Positions 14,813 through 22,645 of a stretch of DNA of 29,364 bases are shown one piece after another. Position 1 is the first letter of the stretch; the number at the start of each line of letters is the position of its first letter. The stretch is from Paludibacteraceae bacterium. GTDB taxonomy: Bacteria; Bacteroidota; Bacteroidia; Bacteroidales; Paludibacteraceae. Location of the stretch: the NCBI GenBank assembly GCA_017960065.1, contig JAGCZK010000198.1, positions 1 through 29,364 of the forward strand, given 5' to 3'. Made by a program: the position numbers and the translations under genes. Under the pieces are notes generated by a model. It did not search any database. It was not told the DNA's origin and worked only from the letters and a program-made list of their open reading frames with translations.

Positions 14813-15948
14813 AACGCCTGATTGTCTGTCTGATTTCCGCCCTGCTGCTCAGCTCGTGCCTGTGGGAGGAACCCGCCAACGACGAGTTGGAGATGTATGT
14901 CGAGCGGTTCCTGTCGTATGCCGATGCCCACGGCTACAACTTCCGCGACGAAGACCATGCCGTCAAGGTCAGCTTCGACGACCTCGACGAAAACAAGGCC
15001 GGTGTCTGCTACATGGACACCCACCACCCCATCATCATCAAGTTCGACTCGGCCTACTGGCGCAAAATCAGCGGCAACACCAATTCGGACTGCCTCAAAG
15101 AAAACCTGGTGTTTCACGAACTCGGACACGGCCTGCTGCGCCGCCTGCACGACAACACCGTGCTCGACAACGGCGACTGGAAATCCATCATGTGCGGCGA
15201 CGAACTGCCCGACGACCGCAGTTCGAACATCAACTACCGGGGCATGCGCCGCGACTATTACATCGACGAGTTGTTCGACCGGCACACCGAAGCCCCGAAA
15301 TGGAGCTACTACGTTCCCGATTTTTCGGACCAACCGTTCCAACGCATCTACCATCCCGACCTCATGAGCGAGACCAGCCCCTTTGTCAGCGGTTCGACCA
15401 GTTCGTTCACCACCGCCTGCGGCGCCGAGGGCTTCAGTATCACCAACACCAGCAGTTCCGACGGGCTGTACGCCTTCAACTTTACAGACTTCGACACCAG
15501 CGAGGATTTCCTGCTCGAAATGACCTTGTCGAGCACTGCGAAGGAATACGGCATCGTTGTCGGCCAATGCAACCCCAAGTCCGGCAACTACAACGGGCAT
15601 TACGTTTACCTCGACACCGACCGGCACTGCTTCATTGGCGAGTTGAGCTGCAGTTTTCCGTTTATCGACCTGTACAACAGCGACATCTCCACCAGCGTCA
15701 ACAAGGTGGGAATCCGTCGGCACGCCGACACGCTGTTTTATTACATCAACGACCAGTACTTCTATCTCAACGACCTGAACGGGCTGCCGCAAGGAGGCGG
15801 ATACGTATGTCTGTCGATGGCCAAGCGCTCGAAGACCGTTATCCGGGATTTTGTCATCCGGCACGACTCGCCCACCCGCCGGGCCGGCACCTGCACCATC
15901 GAAGAACTGCCCTGTCCGCCCTTGCGCAAATCGCCTTATGACCGGTAA
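14809..15948 (+). CDS. lipoprotein with HExxH metallopeptidase domain and LamG-like domain
   Basis: This 379-residue protein has a lipoprotein signal (MKRLIVCLISALLLSSC, lipid Cys17). A zincin-like region carries HELGH (His103-Glu104-His107), a further His114, and a possible Met-turn SIMC (Met128). It is followed by YYIDELFD. His114 is one place later than the third ligand of the standard HExxHxxGxxH metzincin motif. Residues about 200-365 look like a concanavalin/LamG-like beta sandwich (GLYAFNFTDFDTSEDFLLEM, then YGIVVGQ, then YINDQYFY, then VIRDFVIR). I infer an outer- or inner-membrane-anchored zinc peptidase with a binding domain; the substrate is unknown. It overlaps murA by 4 bp and tilS by 11 bp. 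I know no gene name for it. Confidence 0.8.
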   Translation: MKRLIVCLISALLLSSCLWEEPANDELEMYVERFLSYADAHGYNFRDEDHAVKVSFDDLDENKAGVCYMDTHHPIIIKFDSAYWRKISGNTNSDCLKENLVFHELGHGLLRRLHDNTVLDNGDWKSIMCGDELPDDRSSNINYRGMRRDYYIDELFDRHTEAPKWSYYVPDFSDQPFQRIYHPDLMSETSPFVSGSTSSFTTACGAEGFSITNTSSSDGLYAFNFTDFDTSEDFLLEMTLSSTAKEYGIVVGQCNPKSGNYNGHYVYLDTDRHCFIGELSCSFPFIDLYNSDISTSVNKVGIRRHADTLFYYINDQYFYLNDLNGLPQGGGYVCLSMAKRSKTVIRDFVIRHDSPTRRAGTCTIEELPCPPLRKSPYDR

Positions 15949-16903
15949 AATCGCCGAATACATTGCCCAACACCAACTGCTGCAACCGTCCGACCGGGTC
16001 ATTGTCGCCTTGTCGGGAGGAGCCGATTCGGTCTGCCTGCTGCGTATTTTGATGCAACTGGGCTACGAATGCATCGCCGCGCACTGCAACTTTGCCCTGC
16101 GGGGCGAAGAATCGGACCGCGACGAAGCCTTTGTTAGCGAACTTTGCGCCCAACTGTCGGTCGGGCTGAAAACCATCCGCTTCGACACGACCGCCTACGC
16201 GGCGGCGCACAAACTGTCGGTCGAAATGGCCGCACGCGAGTTGCGCTACCAGTGGTTCGAAGAGCTGCGCCAAGCCTGCCGCGCGCAGGCGGTCGCCGTG
16301 GCCCACCACCGCGACGACGCCATCGAAACGTGCCTGCTCAACCTGCTGCGCGGCACCGGCATCCAAGGGCTGACCGGCATCGCGGCCCGCAACGGGCACA
16401 TTGTCCGCCCCCTGCTGGGAGTGGACCGCCACGAAATCTGCGACTGGCTGCAAGGCCTCGGCCAACGCTACGTCACCGACTCGACCAATCTCGAAAACGA
16501 CTATACCCGCAACAAAATCCGCAACCGCTTGCTGCCGCTGCTCGAGGAAATCAACCCTCAGTTCCGTCAGATTATGGGTACGAATATGGAAAATTTTGCC
16601 GCCACGGCCCGCCTCTACCGCCAGGCGCTCGAGCAGGCCAAGGCCACTGTCGTGCTACCGGGCGAAGGCTGCCAATGGATTGATTTGCAAGCAGTCAGAG
16701 AATTTGCCGAACCCAAGACACTCTTGTTCGACCTGCTGCAGGCCTACGGGTTCCATCCCGCCGAAATCGGCAAAATCCTGCAAGGCACCACCGGCAACCG
16801 CTACCGCGGGCGCAATGGCGAACTCATACTGGTGCGCAAAGGCAAAAAAATCTGGGGAAAACTGCAAGCCTTAGGGGCAGACAAACCGGAGTGCCTGGGG
16901 TAA
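15938..16903 (+). CDS. tilS: tRNA(Ile)-lysidine synthase, short form
   Basis: This 321-residue enzyme uses ATP and lysine to turn the wobble C34 of tRNA-Ile(CAU) into lysidine. Motifs are the PP-loop VALSGGADSVCLL (about 21-33), AAHCNFALRGEES, VAHHRDDAIETCLLNLLRGTG, and the tRNA-contacting TDSTNLENDYTRNKIRNRLLP. The C-terminal part is short: about 100 residues fewer than the ~430 of E. coli TilS, so the last C-terminal domain is missing, as in the short Aquifex enzyme. The start at 15938 overlaps the lipoprotein gene by 11 bp. The 3' end overlaps the convergent lipid-kinase gene by 33 bp. Confidence 0.95.
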   Translation: MTGKIAEYIAQHQLLQPSDRVIVALSGGADSVCLLRILMQLGYECIAAHCNFALRGEESDRDEAFVSELCAQLSVGLKTIRFDTTAYAAAHKLSVEMAARELRYQWFEELRQACRAQAVAVAHHRDDAIETCLLNLLRGTGIQGLTGIAARNGHIVRPLLGVDRHEICDWLQGLGQRYVTDSTNLENDYTRNKIRNRLLPLLEEINPQFRQIMGTNMENFAATARLYRQALEQAKATVVLPGEGCQWIDLQAVREFAEPKTLLFDLLQAYGFHPAEIGKILQGTTGNRYRGRNGELILVRKGKKIWGKLQALGADKPECLG

Positions 16904-17794
16904 GACCTCCACATCGAGCGACTTGACCGGCGCATGCAGAATGCCGTCGAGCTCGGTATAAATCGGCTGTTCCGACGAAACGGACAGTTTGGCGGTCCGC
17001 CACAGATGCACCGAAGGGTGTTCGAGCAAACGCCCCCGAAACAGCAGGCTGACACCGCGGGCGATTTTTGAAAGCGACAGGTTTTCCATGGCCATCACGT
17101 CCAACTTACCGTCGGTCGGATCGGCATCGGGCGTTTGTTTGATACCACCGCCGGTGTAGCAGCCGTTGCCGCACGACACGGTATAGACCCGGTGCTCCCA
17201 AGCGTCTTGATCCAACTCGAAACGCATGCGCTGCGAACGGTTGGCAAAGATACTCAGCAACACGCCCATCGAATACGTCCAACTCTGCCCTTTGAACAGG
17301 TGCTGGAGTTTTTCGGACAAGGCGACCACTTTGGCATCGAAACCCATTCCGAAGGCATTGTCGAAATAGCACACCTCATCGCCCGACTCGCCGTGAAACG
17401 TGATTTTGCCGATATCAATCAAGCGGGTATGACCGGCAGCCAAGACCTGCACCGAGTTTTCCAACCGGCGGTCCAAGCCCCAATAGCGCCCCCAATCGTT
17501 GCCGGTGCCAAAAGGCAGTAGCGCAACTTGCAAATCGTCGGGACGGTTTTCGGCCGACATCAGCCCGCTGACCGCCTCGCTAAAAGTGCCGTCGCCGCCC
17601 AAAACGGCCACGCGGGTATAGCCCTGCGCCAAAATCTCGCGGGCCAGCATCTCGGCATGACCGCGCGCTTGGGTAAAGAAAAATTCGAATGAAATGCCGG
17701 CCTGCGTCAGCAGTTGCTCCAAGCCAAGCCAAAAATCGCCCTTGGTCCGGTTGCCGGCTTGCGGGTTGGCTATGATCGCCCAAGTGGTTTTCAC
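16871..17794 (-). CDS. diacylglycerol kinase family lipid kinase (YegS/DagK type)
   Basis: This 307-residue protein has the DAGK catalytic domain: IANPQAGNRTKG near the start, the nucleotide-binding GGDGTFSEAVSG (about 65-76) and LPFGTGNDWGRYWGL (about 93-107). The C-terminal half is an all-beta domain with the conserved GNGCYTGGGIKQTPDADPTDG. The family phosphorylates diacylglycerol, sphingoid or related lipids; the actual substrate here is unknown. The start is a GTG at 17794, which overlaps the TGA of aroC (GTGA), so it is the third gene of the slyD-aroC unit and probably translationally coupled. The 3' end overlaps tilS on the other strand. Confidence 0.92.
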   Translation of the reverse strand: MKTTWAIIANPQAGNRTKGDFWLGLEQLLTQAGISFEFFFTQARGHAEMLAREILAQGYTRVAVLGGDGTFSEAVSGLMSAENRPDDLQVALLPFGTGNDWGRYWGLDRRLENSVQVLAAGHTRLIDIGKITFHGESGDEVCYFDNAFGMGFDAKVVALSEKLQHLFKGQSWTYSMGVLLSIFANRSQRMRFELDQDAWEHRVYTVSCGNGCYTGGGIKQTPDADPTDGKLDVMAMENLSLSKIARGVSLLFRGRLLEHPSVHLWRTAKLSVSSEQPIYTELDGILHAPVKSLDVEVLPQALRFVCP

Positions 17795-18795
17795 TGGATC
17801 CGGGCGTTACGGTTCAACAACCAGGCGTCGAGAATGACCATGGCCGCCATCGACTCGACCACGGGTACGGCACGCAGCAAAACCGACGTGTCGTGACGGC
17901 CGTGCACGGCCAGGCGGATGGGGTTGCCGCCGGCATCGACGGTGTCCTGCTCGCGGGCCAAAGTGGCTATGGGTTTGAACACGACGCGGAAATAGATTTC
18001 CTCACCGTTGGAGATGCCACCCTGAATACCGCCCGAATGGTTGGTGCGGGTACGGATCCGGCCGTCGCGGTTTTCGAACGGGTCGTTGAGCTGGCTGCCA
18101 CGAAGGGCCACTCCCTCAAAACCGCTGCCGTAGTCGAAGCCCTTGGCGGCGTTGATAGACAACATGGCCGCCGCGAGTTTGGCCTGCAGTTTGCCGAAAA
18201 TGGGGTCGCCCAAACCGGCCGGCACGCCTTGGATGTTGCAACCGATAATGCCGCCGATGGTGTCGCCTTCGGCTTTGACCGCCAGAATGGCCTGTTCAAA
18301 ATCTTGGGTGGCCTCGCCTACCTGCAAAATCTTGGCAGACAGCGAGAACCCGGGCAGTACCTGACGCAAGGCCAGGGTCGCCACAGCACCGGCCACTACG
18401 CGGCAGGCGGTTTCACGGGCCGAAGCACGGCCGCCACCACGCCAGTCGCGCAATCCGTATTTGGCGGTATAGGTATAATCGGCATGCGAAGGACGGAACG
18501 CCTCTTTGAGCCGGTCGTAGTCGGACGAATGCTGATTGGTGTTGCGGATAAGGAACCCGATGGGCGTACCGGTACTCTTTCCGTCGAGGATGCCCGACAG
18601 AAACTCGACCCGATCGGCCTCATTGCGCGCGGTATTGGCGGCAGAAGTGCCGGGGCGACGGCGGTCGAGCTGGGATTGGATGTAGTCGGTATCGATGACC
18701 ACGCCGGCAGGCAGGCCGTCGATGACGCCACCGATTGCCGGGCCGTGCGACTCGCCGAATTCGGTAAACCGATAAAGGGTGCCAAAGGTATTCAT
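17791..18795 (-). CDS. aroC: chorismate synthase
   Basis: This 334-residue enzyme converts EPSP to chorismate, the last shikimate-pathway step, using reduced FMN. It shows the standard signatures GESHGPAIGGVIDGLPAG (about 14-31), QLDRRRPG, the central YGLRDWRGGGRASARETACRVVAGA, and the C-terminal NHSGGIQGGISNGEEI and GRHDTSVLLRAVPVVE. The start at 18795 (MNTFGTLYRFTEFGESHG) matches the family; longer in-frame versions would run into the slyD-like gene. The slyD stop lies 13 bp upstream and the lipid-kinase start overlaps the aroC stop, so the three form one unit. Confidence 0.97.
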   Translation of the reverse strand: MNTFGTLYRFTEFGESHGPAIGGVIDGLPAGVVIDTDYIQSQLDRRRPGTSAANTARNEADRVEFLSGILDGKSTGTPIGFLIRNTNQHSSDYDRLKEAFRPSHADYTYTAKYGLRDWRGGGRASARETACRVVAGAVATLALRQVLPGFSLSAKILQVGEATQDFEQAILAVKAEGDTIGGIIGCNIQGVPAGLGDPIFGKLQAKLAAAMLSINAAKGFDYGSGFEGVALRGSQLNDPFENRDGRIRTRTNHSGGIQGGISNGEEIYFRVVFKPIATLAREQDTVDAGGNPIRLAVHGRHDTSVLLRAVPVVESMAAMVILDAWLLNRNARIQ

Positions 18796-18808
18796 AAGCC
18801 GGAGGATA

Positions 18809-19384
18809 TTATTCGCAATGGCAGTCGCCGCCCGATTCGCAATTGCAGTCTTTGTCGCTGCCGCAGCCGCCTTTACAACCGCCACAACCGCCCCCGCAAG
18901 AGGGTTTGAAGGCGTTTTCGATTTCTTCTTGGGTGGCTTCGCGACGCACCAGCACCTTGCCTACAAAGTGGAGGTTTTCGCCCGCCAGCGGGTGGTTGAG
19001 ATCGACTTTCACCTTGTCGTCGGTGATTTTGACGATGGTGCCGTTGATGCGGTTGCCCTCACTGTCCATCAGGGGCACCACATTATTGGGGAAGATGACC
19101 GAATCGTCGATTTTGCCGTCCACCTCAAAAATGGAGCGGTCGAGGTCGATGACGCTCTCATCGTCGTATTCGCCGTAGGCTTCGGCCGCCGGAATCGTAA
19201 AGTCGAACGAATCGCCGGCCTTCAGGGCCATGATTTCCTGTTCGAACTTGTCGAGCATCATGCCGATGCCGCTGTAAAAGGTCAGGGGTTTGGCCTCGGT
19301 GGCGCGTTCCATGACTTCCTGTTTGCCTTCTTCGCCGACAAACAGATCGTAGCTCACTGCTACATAGTATTTTGCGTTTTCCAT
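18809..19384 (-). CDS. slyD: SlyD-like FKBP peptidyl-prolyl isomerase with Cys-rich tail
   Basis: This 191-residue protein has an FKBP domain split by an IF chaperone insert: an N-terminal YYVAVSYDLFV...TFYSGIGMMLDKFEQEIMALKAGDSFDF, the AAEAYGEYD flap, then the insert and a return strand VDLNHPLAGENLHF. The C-terminal ~30 residues carry eight cysteines and a His (CGGGCGGC...CNC...CHC), a metal-binding tail comparable in place to the His/Cys-rich tail of E. coli SlyD, which binds nickel. It is cytosolic. The start at 19384 (MENAKYY) is preferred to the in-frame ATG at 19393; it lies 19 nt after the -7 box. It is the first gene of the unit with aroC and the lipid kinase. Confidence 0.93.
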   Translation of the reverse strand: MENAKYYVAVSYDLFVGEEGKQEVMERATEAKPLTFYSGIGMMLDKFEQEIMALKAGDSFDFTIPAAEAYGEYDDESVIDLDRSIFEVDGKIDDSVIFPNNVVPLMDSEGNRINGTIVKITDDKVKVDLNHPLAGENLHFVGKVLVRREATQEEIENAFKPSCGGGCGGCKGGCGSDKDCNCESGGDCHCE

Positions 19385-19403
19385 ATCGTGCAATATTATT
19401 TCG

Positions 19404-19411
19404 CAAAATTA
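19404..19411 (-). promoter_or_regulatory. -7 promoter box for slyD-aroC-lipid kinase
   Basis: On the minus strand this reads TAATTTTG, an exact TAnnTTTG match, 19 nt upstream of the slyD ATG. Confidence 0.68.
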
Positions 19412-19483
19412 CAAAAATATCCTGAAAACTACATTCTTCGGCTGATTTATTAAAAAAAATAACACTATTTGACAATATCTTAT

Positions 19484-19491
19484 TATTTTTG
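19484..19491 (+). promoter_or_regulatory. -7 promoter box for the GH76 gene
   Basis: TATTTTTG matches TAnnTTTG exactly, 24 nt before the ATG at 19516. It overlaps an in-frame potential TTG start at 19489, which it therefore rules out. Confidence 0.65.
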
Positions 19492-19515
19492 CATGCACAT
19501 CTATCAAAAACGAAT

Positions 19516-22500
19516 ATGAAAAAATCCACCATTCTGGCCTTACTGGCCTGCGCTTTCTTCAGCGCCGCACAGGCAGCCGGCAACAATTACGGCTACACCG
19601 AAGCCATCCGCAACGACATGATCGGATCGTGGCTCAACGCCTATTACACCCAAACCGCTCACGGGCACAAAATTTCGGGAGGTTTTTGGAGCGAAGCCGA
19701 AAACATGGAAGTCTTGCTCGACGCCTACGAGGCGACAGGCGACTTAAGCTACAAAACCCGCTTCGACGAAGTGTACAATCACTTCTACGCCACCCAATGG
19801 GAGTGGAACTACCAGGCGGGCAACTGGATGCCCAACGATTTCAACGACGACATCATGTGGATCACCATCGCCTGCCTGCGGGCCTACCGGCTCTTCGGCA
19901 CGCAAGCGTATTTCGATATTGCCAAACGGCATTTCGACCAGACGTACGAACGCGCCATCACCGACCAGGGGCTGATGGTCTGGCGCCAATGGTACAACGG
20001 CATCACCCAAACCACCTCGGGTTCCAACTCGTGCATCTGCGGCCCCACCGAAGTGGCGGCCTGCTATCTGGGCCTGATTACCGGCGACGAGTCGTACTTT
20101 ACCAAGGCCCGCAACATGTACGCCGCCCAGCGCGAGTACCTGTACAATCCCGAAAACGGTGCGGTTTATGACAGTTTCAGCCGCGACCAGAACGACTTGA
20201 ACAACCGTAGCAAGTTCAGCTACAACTATTGGTCATCGACTTATAACCAGGGCACCTACCTGGGAGCCGCCTGCATGCTCTACATGCACTACGGCGACGC
20301 GCAATACTACAACGACGCCACCAAAATCATGGACTACTGCGTCAACCACCTGAGCAATGCCCAAGGCTATGTGAATGTCTGCGGAACCAACAACAGCGAC
20401 CTCGACGGCTTCAAGGGCATTCTGATGCGGTACGCCCGCCGCTTCATCATCGACCTGCGCCACCCCGAATACCTGTGGTGGATGCAAAAGAACTGCATGG
20501 GCGCCTACAGCCACCGCCGCAACTCCGACGGTCTGATCTGGACGGCCTGGTGGCAGCAAACCGAAGAAAACACCGACTATACGGCCTTTGGCTGCGGTAC
20601 GGCCGCTTCGCTGGCCGTCAACACCTACATCGACGACAACCGCATCATCAAGCCCGGATTCACCACCATCGAAGCCGAGCACTTCGACTACCTCAAAGGG
20701 GTGATGGTCAACCGCACCGGCAGCAGCGAAGACAATTTGGGCGGCGTGCAGAACGGCCATTATACCGGGTACAACAATGTCAATTTCGGAACCAACCGCG
20801 CCGATCATGTCACCTTCCGTTATGCGGCCATCGACGATGCCGGCAGCATCGAGGTTCGCCTGAACTCGCCCACGGGCGCGCTGCTGGGCACGGCCAATCT
20901 GACCTCGACCGGCGACTGGGAGACCTTTACCGAAATCTCCTGCCCCATTACGCCGGTTTCGGGTATGCAGAACATATATCTGGTGTACAAGACCTCCAAC
21001 AGCTATGTCTGCAACTTGGACCACTTCCAATTCGGTTGCGACACCTATTTGTACAACGACCTGACCGACAACGGCGGCACGGCCAGCTGTTCGTCGCACA
21101 TTCCGTACAGCACTGAATCGGCGGCACAAGTCATCGACAACTCGCTCGACACCAAGCTTTACGCCTATTGCGGCGACAACCCCAGCCAGTTGTGGATCCA
21201 ATACGAGTCGCCCCGCAACGCCCGCGTATATGGCTACGCCCTTTGCTCGGCCAACGACAGCCCCAACCGCGATCCGAAATCGTGGGTGTTCCAGGCCTCG
21301 GTCGATGGTGCCACCTGGGTGGATTTGGATACCCGCACCGGAGTAGTCTTCGGCGCACGCAAAGAAAAGAAAAGCTACACGATAAGCGACACGCGCCTTT
21401 TCAAGTTCTTCCGCCTGCGCGTCACCGAGCGCTATGGAGCCGAAACCGGTTTCCAACTGAGCGACTGGCAGATTTACGGCTTGGAGGAGTTTGCCGACAA
21501 TATCCTGACCGACGGCGGTACGCTGACCTACCAGTCTGCAGGTTATGGTGCCAATGAAGGCATAGACAAACTGAACGACAAGACATTGGACAAATATCTG
21601 GTTCCAAACGCCCAATCCTGCTGGATTGAGTATACGGCCACCTATGCCTACCACCCGACCGGCTATACGCTGACTTCGGCCAACGATGCCGACAACCGCG
21701 ACCCGGTAAGCTGGGTGCTGTACGGCGCCAACACCAACGAAAACTGGGTGGAACTTGACCGCCAGACCGGCGTGCTGTTCTACGGCCGGCACACGACGCA
21801 GGCATATCCGATTAACAGCGACAATTGCTATCAGCGCTACCGCTTTGAGGTGTTGGACAACAATGGGGACACCATGATACAACTGGCCGAACTGCAGCTG
21901 ATGGGTACGCGCGGACGCTTCCCGACCGACCTGACCGACAATGGCGGCACCCTGACCGCCTCGAACCAAAACACTGGCAACGAGGGAACGGCCAAAATCA
22001 TTGACAACCTGTCCGGTACCAAGAACTATGTGTATGTCGGCACCACGTTCAACCCGGTGTGGTACCGCTACGAATCGACGCTACCTGCCGTACTCCAGTA
22101 CTACACCATCACATCGGCCAACGACTCGCGCGAACGCGACCCGAAATCGTGGAAACTGCAAGGCTCCAACAACGGCACGAACTGGACCGATCTGGACACC
22201 CGCAGCAACATTGCATTCAATGCCCGTTACCAGACGCAACGCTTCGACATCAGCGGCAACAGCACCGCATACAAATATTTCCGGCTGTACATCACCGAGC
22301 GCTATGCCAATACCGATGCCGGCTTCCAAATCGCCGAATGGCAGCTCTACGGCATCGAGCAGGTTCCGGCCGAAGACCAGGCGGTACAGGTGACCGAAAC
22401 CTCGGCCCAGCCGGCGCTACGCTGCCAGCCCAACCCGGCCGCCGGCCCGGTATATATTATAGGATTGGATTCGGAAACCGCCTACGAACTGTACAACCTG

Positions 22501-22623
22501 AGCGGAAAACGGATGATGTACGGAACCCTCAAGCCCGGCGAAGCCCTCCCAACGGACAATCTGCCCCAAGGCTCGTACCTGATCCGCATCAACGGCCAGA
22601 TTCTGAAGCTGATCAGGCAGTGA
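19516..22623 (+). CDS. secreted GH76 alpha-1,6-mannanase with CBM6, three discoidin-like repeats and T9SS tail
   Basis: This is a 1035-residue modular enzyme. A signal peptide (about 1-20) precedes a GH76 domain (about 25-375) with the family's paired catalytic aspartates in FNDD (Asp111-Asp112). The remaining parts are a CBM6-type module (about 382-508, starting TIEAEHFDYLKG), three homologous F5/8-type-C/CBM32-like repeats (about 514-656, 661-799, 803-948), a linker, and a type A T9SS sorting domain (about 966-1035: CQPNPAAGPVYI, then YELYNLSGKRM, then LPQGSYLIRING). GH76 enzymes cleave alpha-1,6-mannan, as in yeast or fungal cell-wall mannan. I infer export through the outer membrane and surface attachment or release. 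It is a single-gene unit with no SusC/SusD or other glycan genes nearby. The start is set by the -7 box. Confidence 0.93.
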   Translation: MKKSTILALLACAFFSAAQAAGNNYGYTEAIRNDMIGSWLNAYYTQTAHGHKISGGFWSEAENMEVLLDAYEATGDLSYKTRFDEVYNHFYATQWEWNYQAGNWMPNDFNDDIMWITIACLRAYRLFGTQAYFDIAKRHFDQTYERAITDQGLMVWRQWYNGITQTTSGSNSCICGPTEVAACYLGLITGDESYFTKARNMYAAQREYLYNPENGAVYDSFSRDQNDLNNRSKFSYNYWSSTYNQGTYLGAACMLYMHYGDAQYYNDATKIMDYCVNHLSNAQGYVNVCGTNNSDLDGFKGILMRYARRFIIDLRHPEYLWWMQKNCMGAYSHRRNSDGLIWTAWWQQTEENTDYTAFGCGTAASLAVNTYIDDNRIIKPGFTTIEAEHFDYLKGVMVNRTGSSEDNLGGVQNGHYTGYNNVNFGTNRADHVTFRYAAIDDAGSIEVRLNSPTGALLGTANLTSTGDWETFTEISCPITPVSGMQNIYLVYKTSNSYVCNLDHFQFGCDTYLYNDLTDNGGTASCSSHIPYSTESAAQVIDNSLDTKLYAYCGDNPSQLWIQYESPRNARVYGYALCSANDSPNRDPKSWVFQASVDGATWVDLDTRTGVVFGARKEKKSYTISDTRLFKFFRLRVTERYGAETGFQLSDWQIYGLEEFADNILTDGGTLTYQSAGYGANEGIDKLNDKTLDKYLVPNAQSCWIEYTATYAYHPTGYTLTSANDADNRDPVSWVLYGANTNENWVELDRQTGVLFYGRHTTQAYPINSDNCYQRYRFEVLDNNGDTMIQLAELQLMGTRGRFPTDLTDNGGTLTASNQNTGNEGTAKIIDNLSGTKNYVYVGTTFNPVWYRYESTLPAVLQYYTITSANDSRERDPKSWKLQGSNNGTNWTDLDTRSNIAFNARYQTQRFDISGNSTAYKYFRLYITERYANTDAGFQIAEWQLYGIEQVPAEDQAVQVTETSAQPALRCQPNPAAGPVYIIGLDSETAYELYNLSGKRMMYGTLKPGEALPTDNLPQGSYLIRINGQILKLIRQ
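21061..22362 (+). repeat. three tandem discoidin/CBM32-like coding repeats
   Basis: Units begin near 21061, 21496 and 21931, spaced about 435 bp apart. Each encodes a TDNGGT or TDGGT opening, a central TSAND-type motif followed by RDPxSW, and a closing Q-x-x-x-x-Q-x-x-G strand. Units 1 and 3 also share ITERYG/VTERYG and are closer to each other than to unit 2. Confidence 0.85.
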
Positions 22624-22645
22624 CCGGCGGTTAAGCCAAAGTCCG

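Noticed and set aside
20233..21969. 578-codon open frame antisense to the GH76 gene
   Set aside because: Same mirror effect; no family motif, and the sense protein has clear domains throughout.
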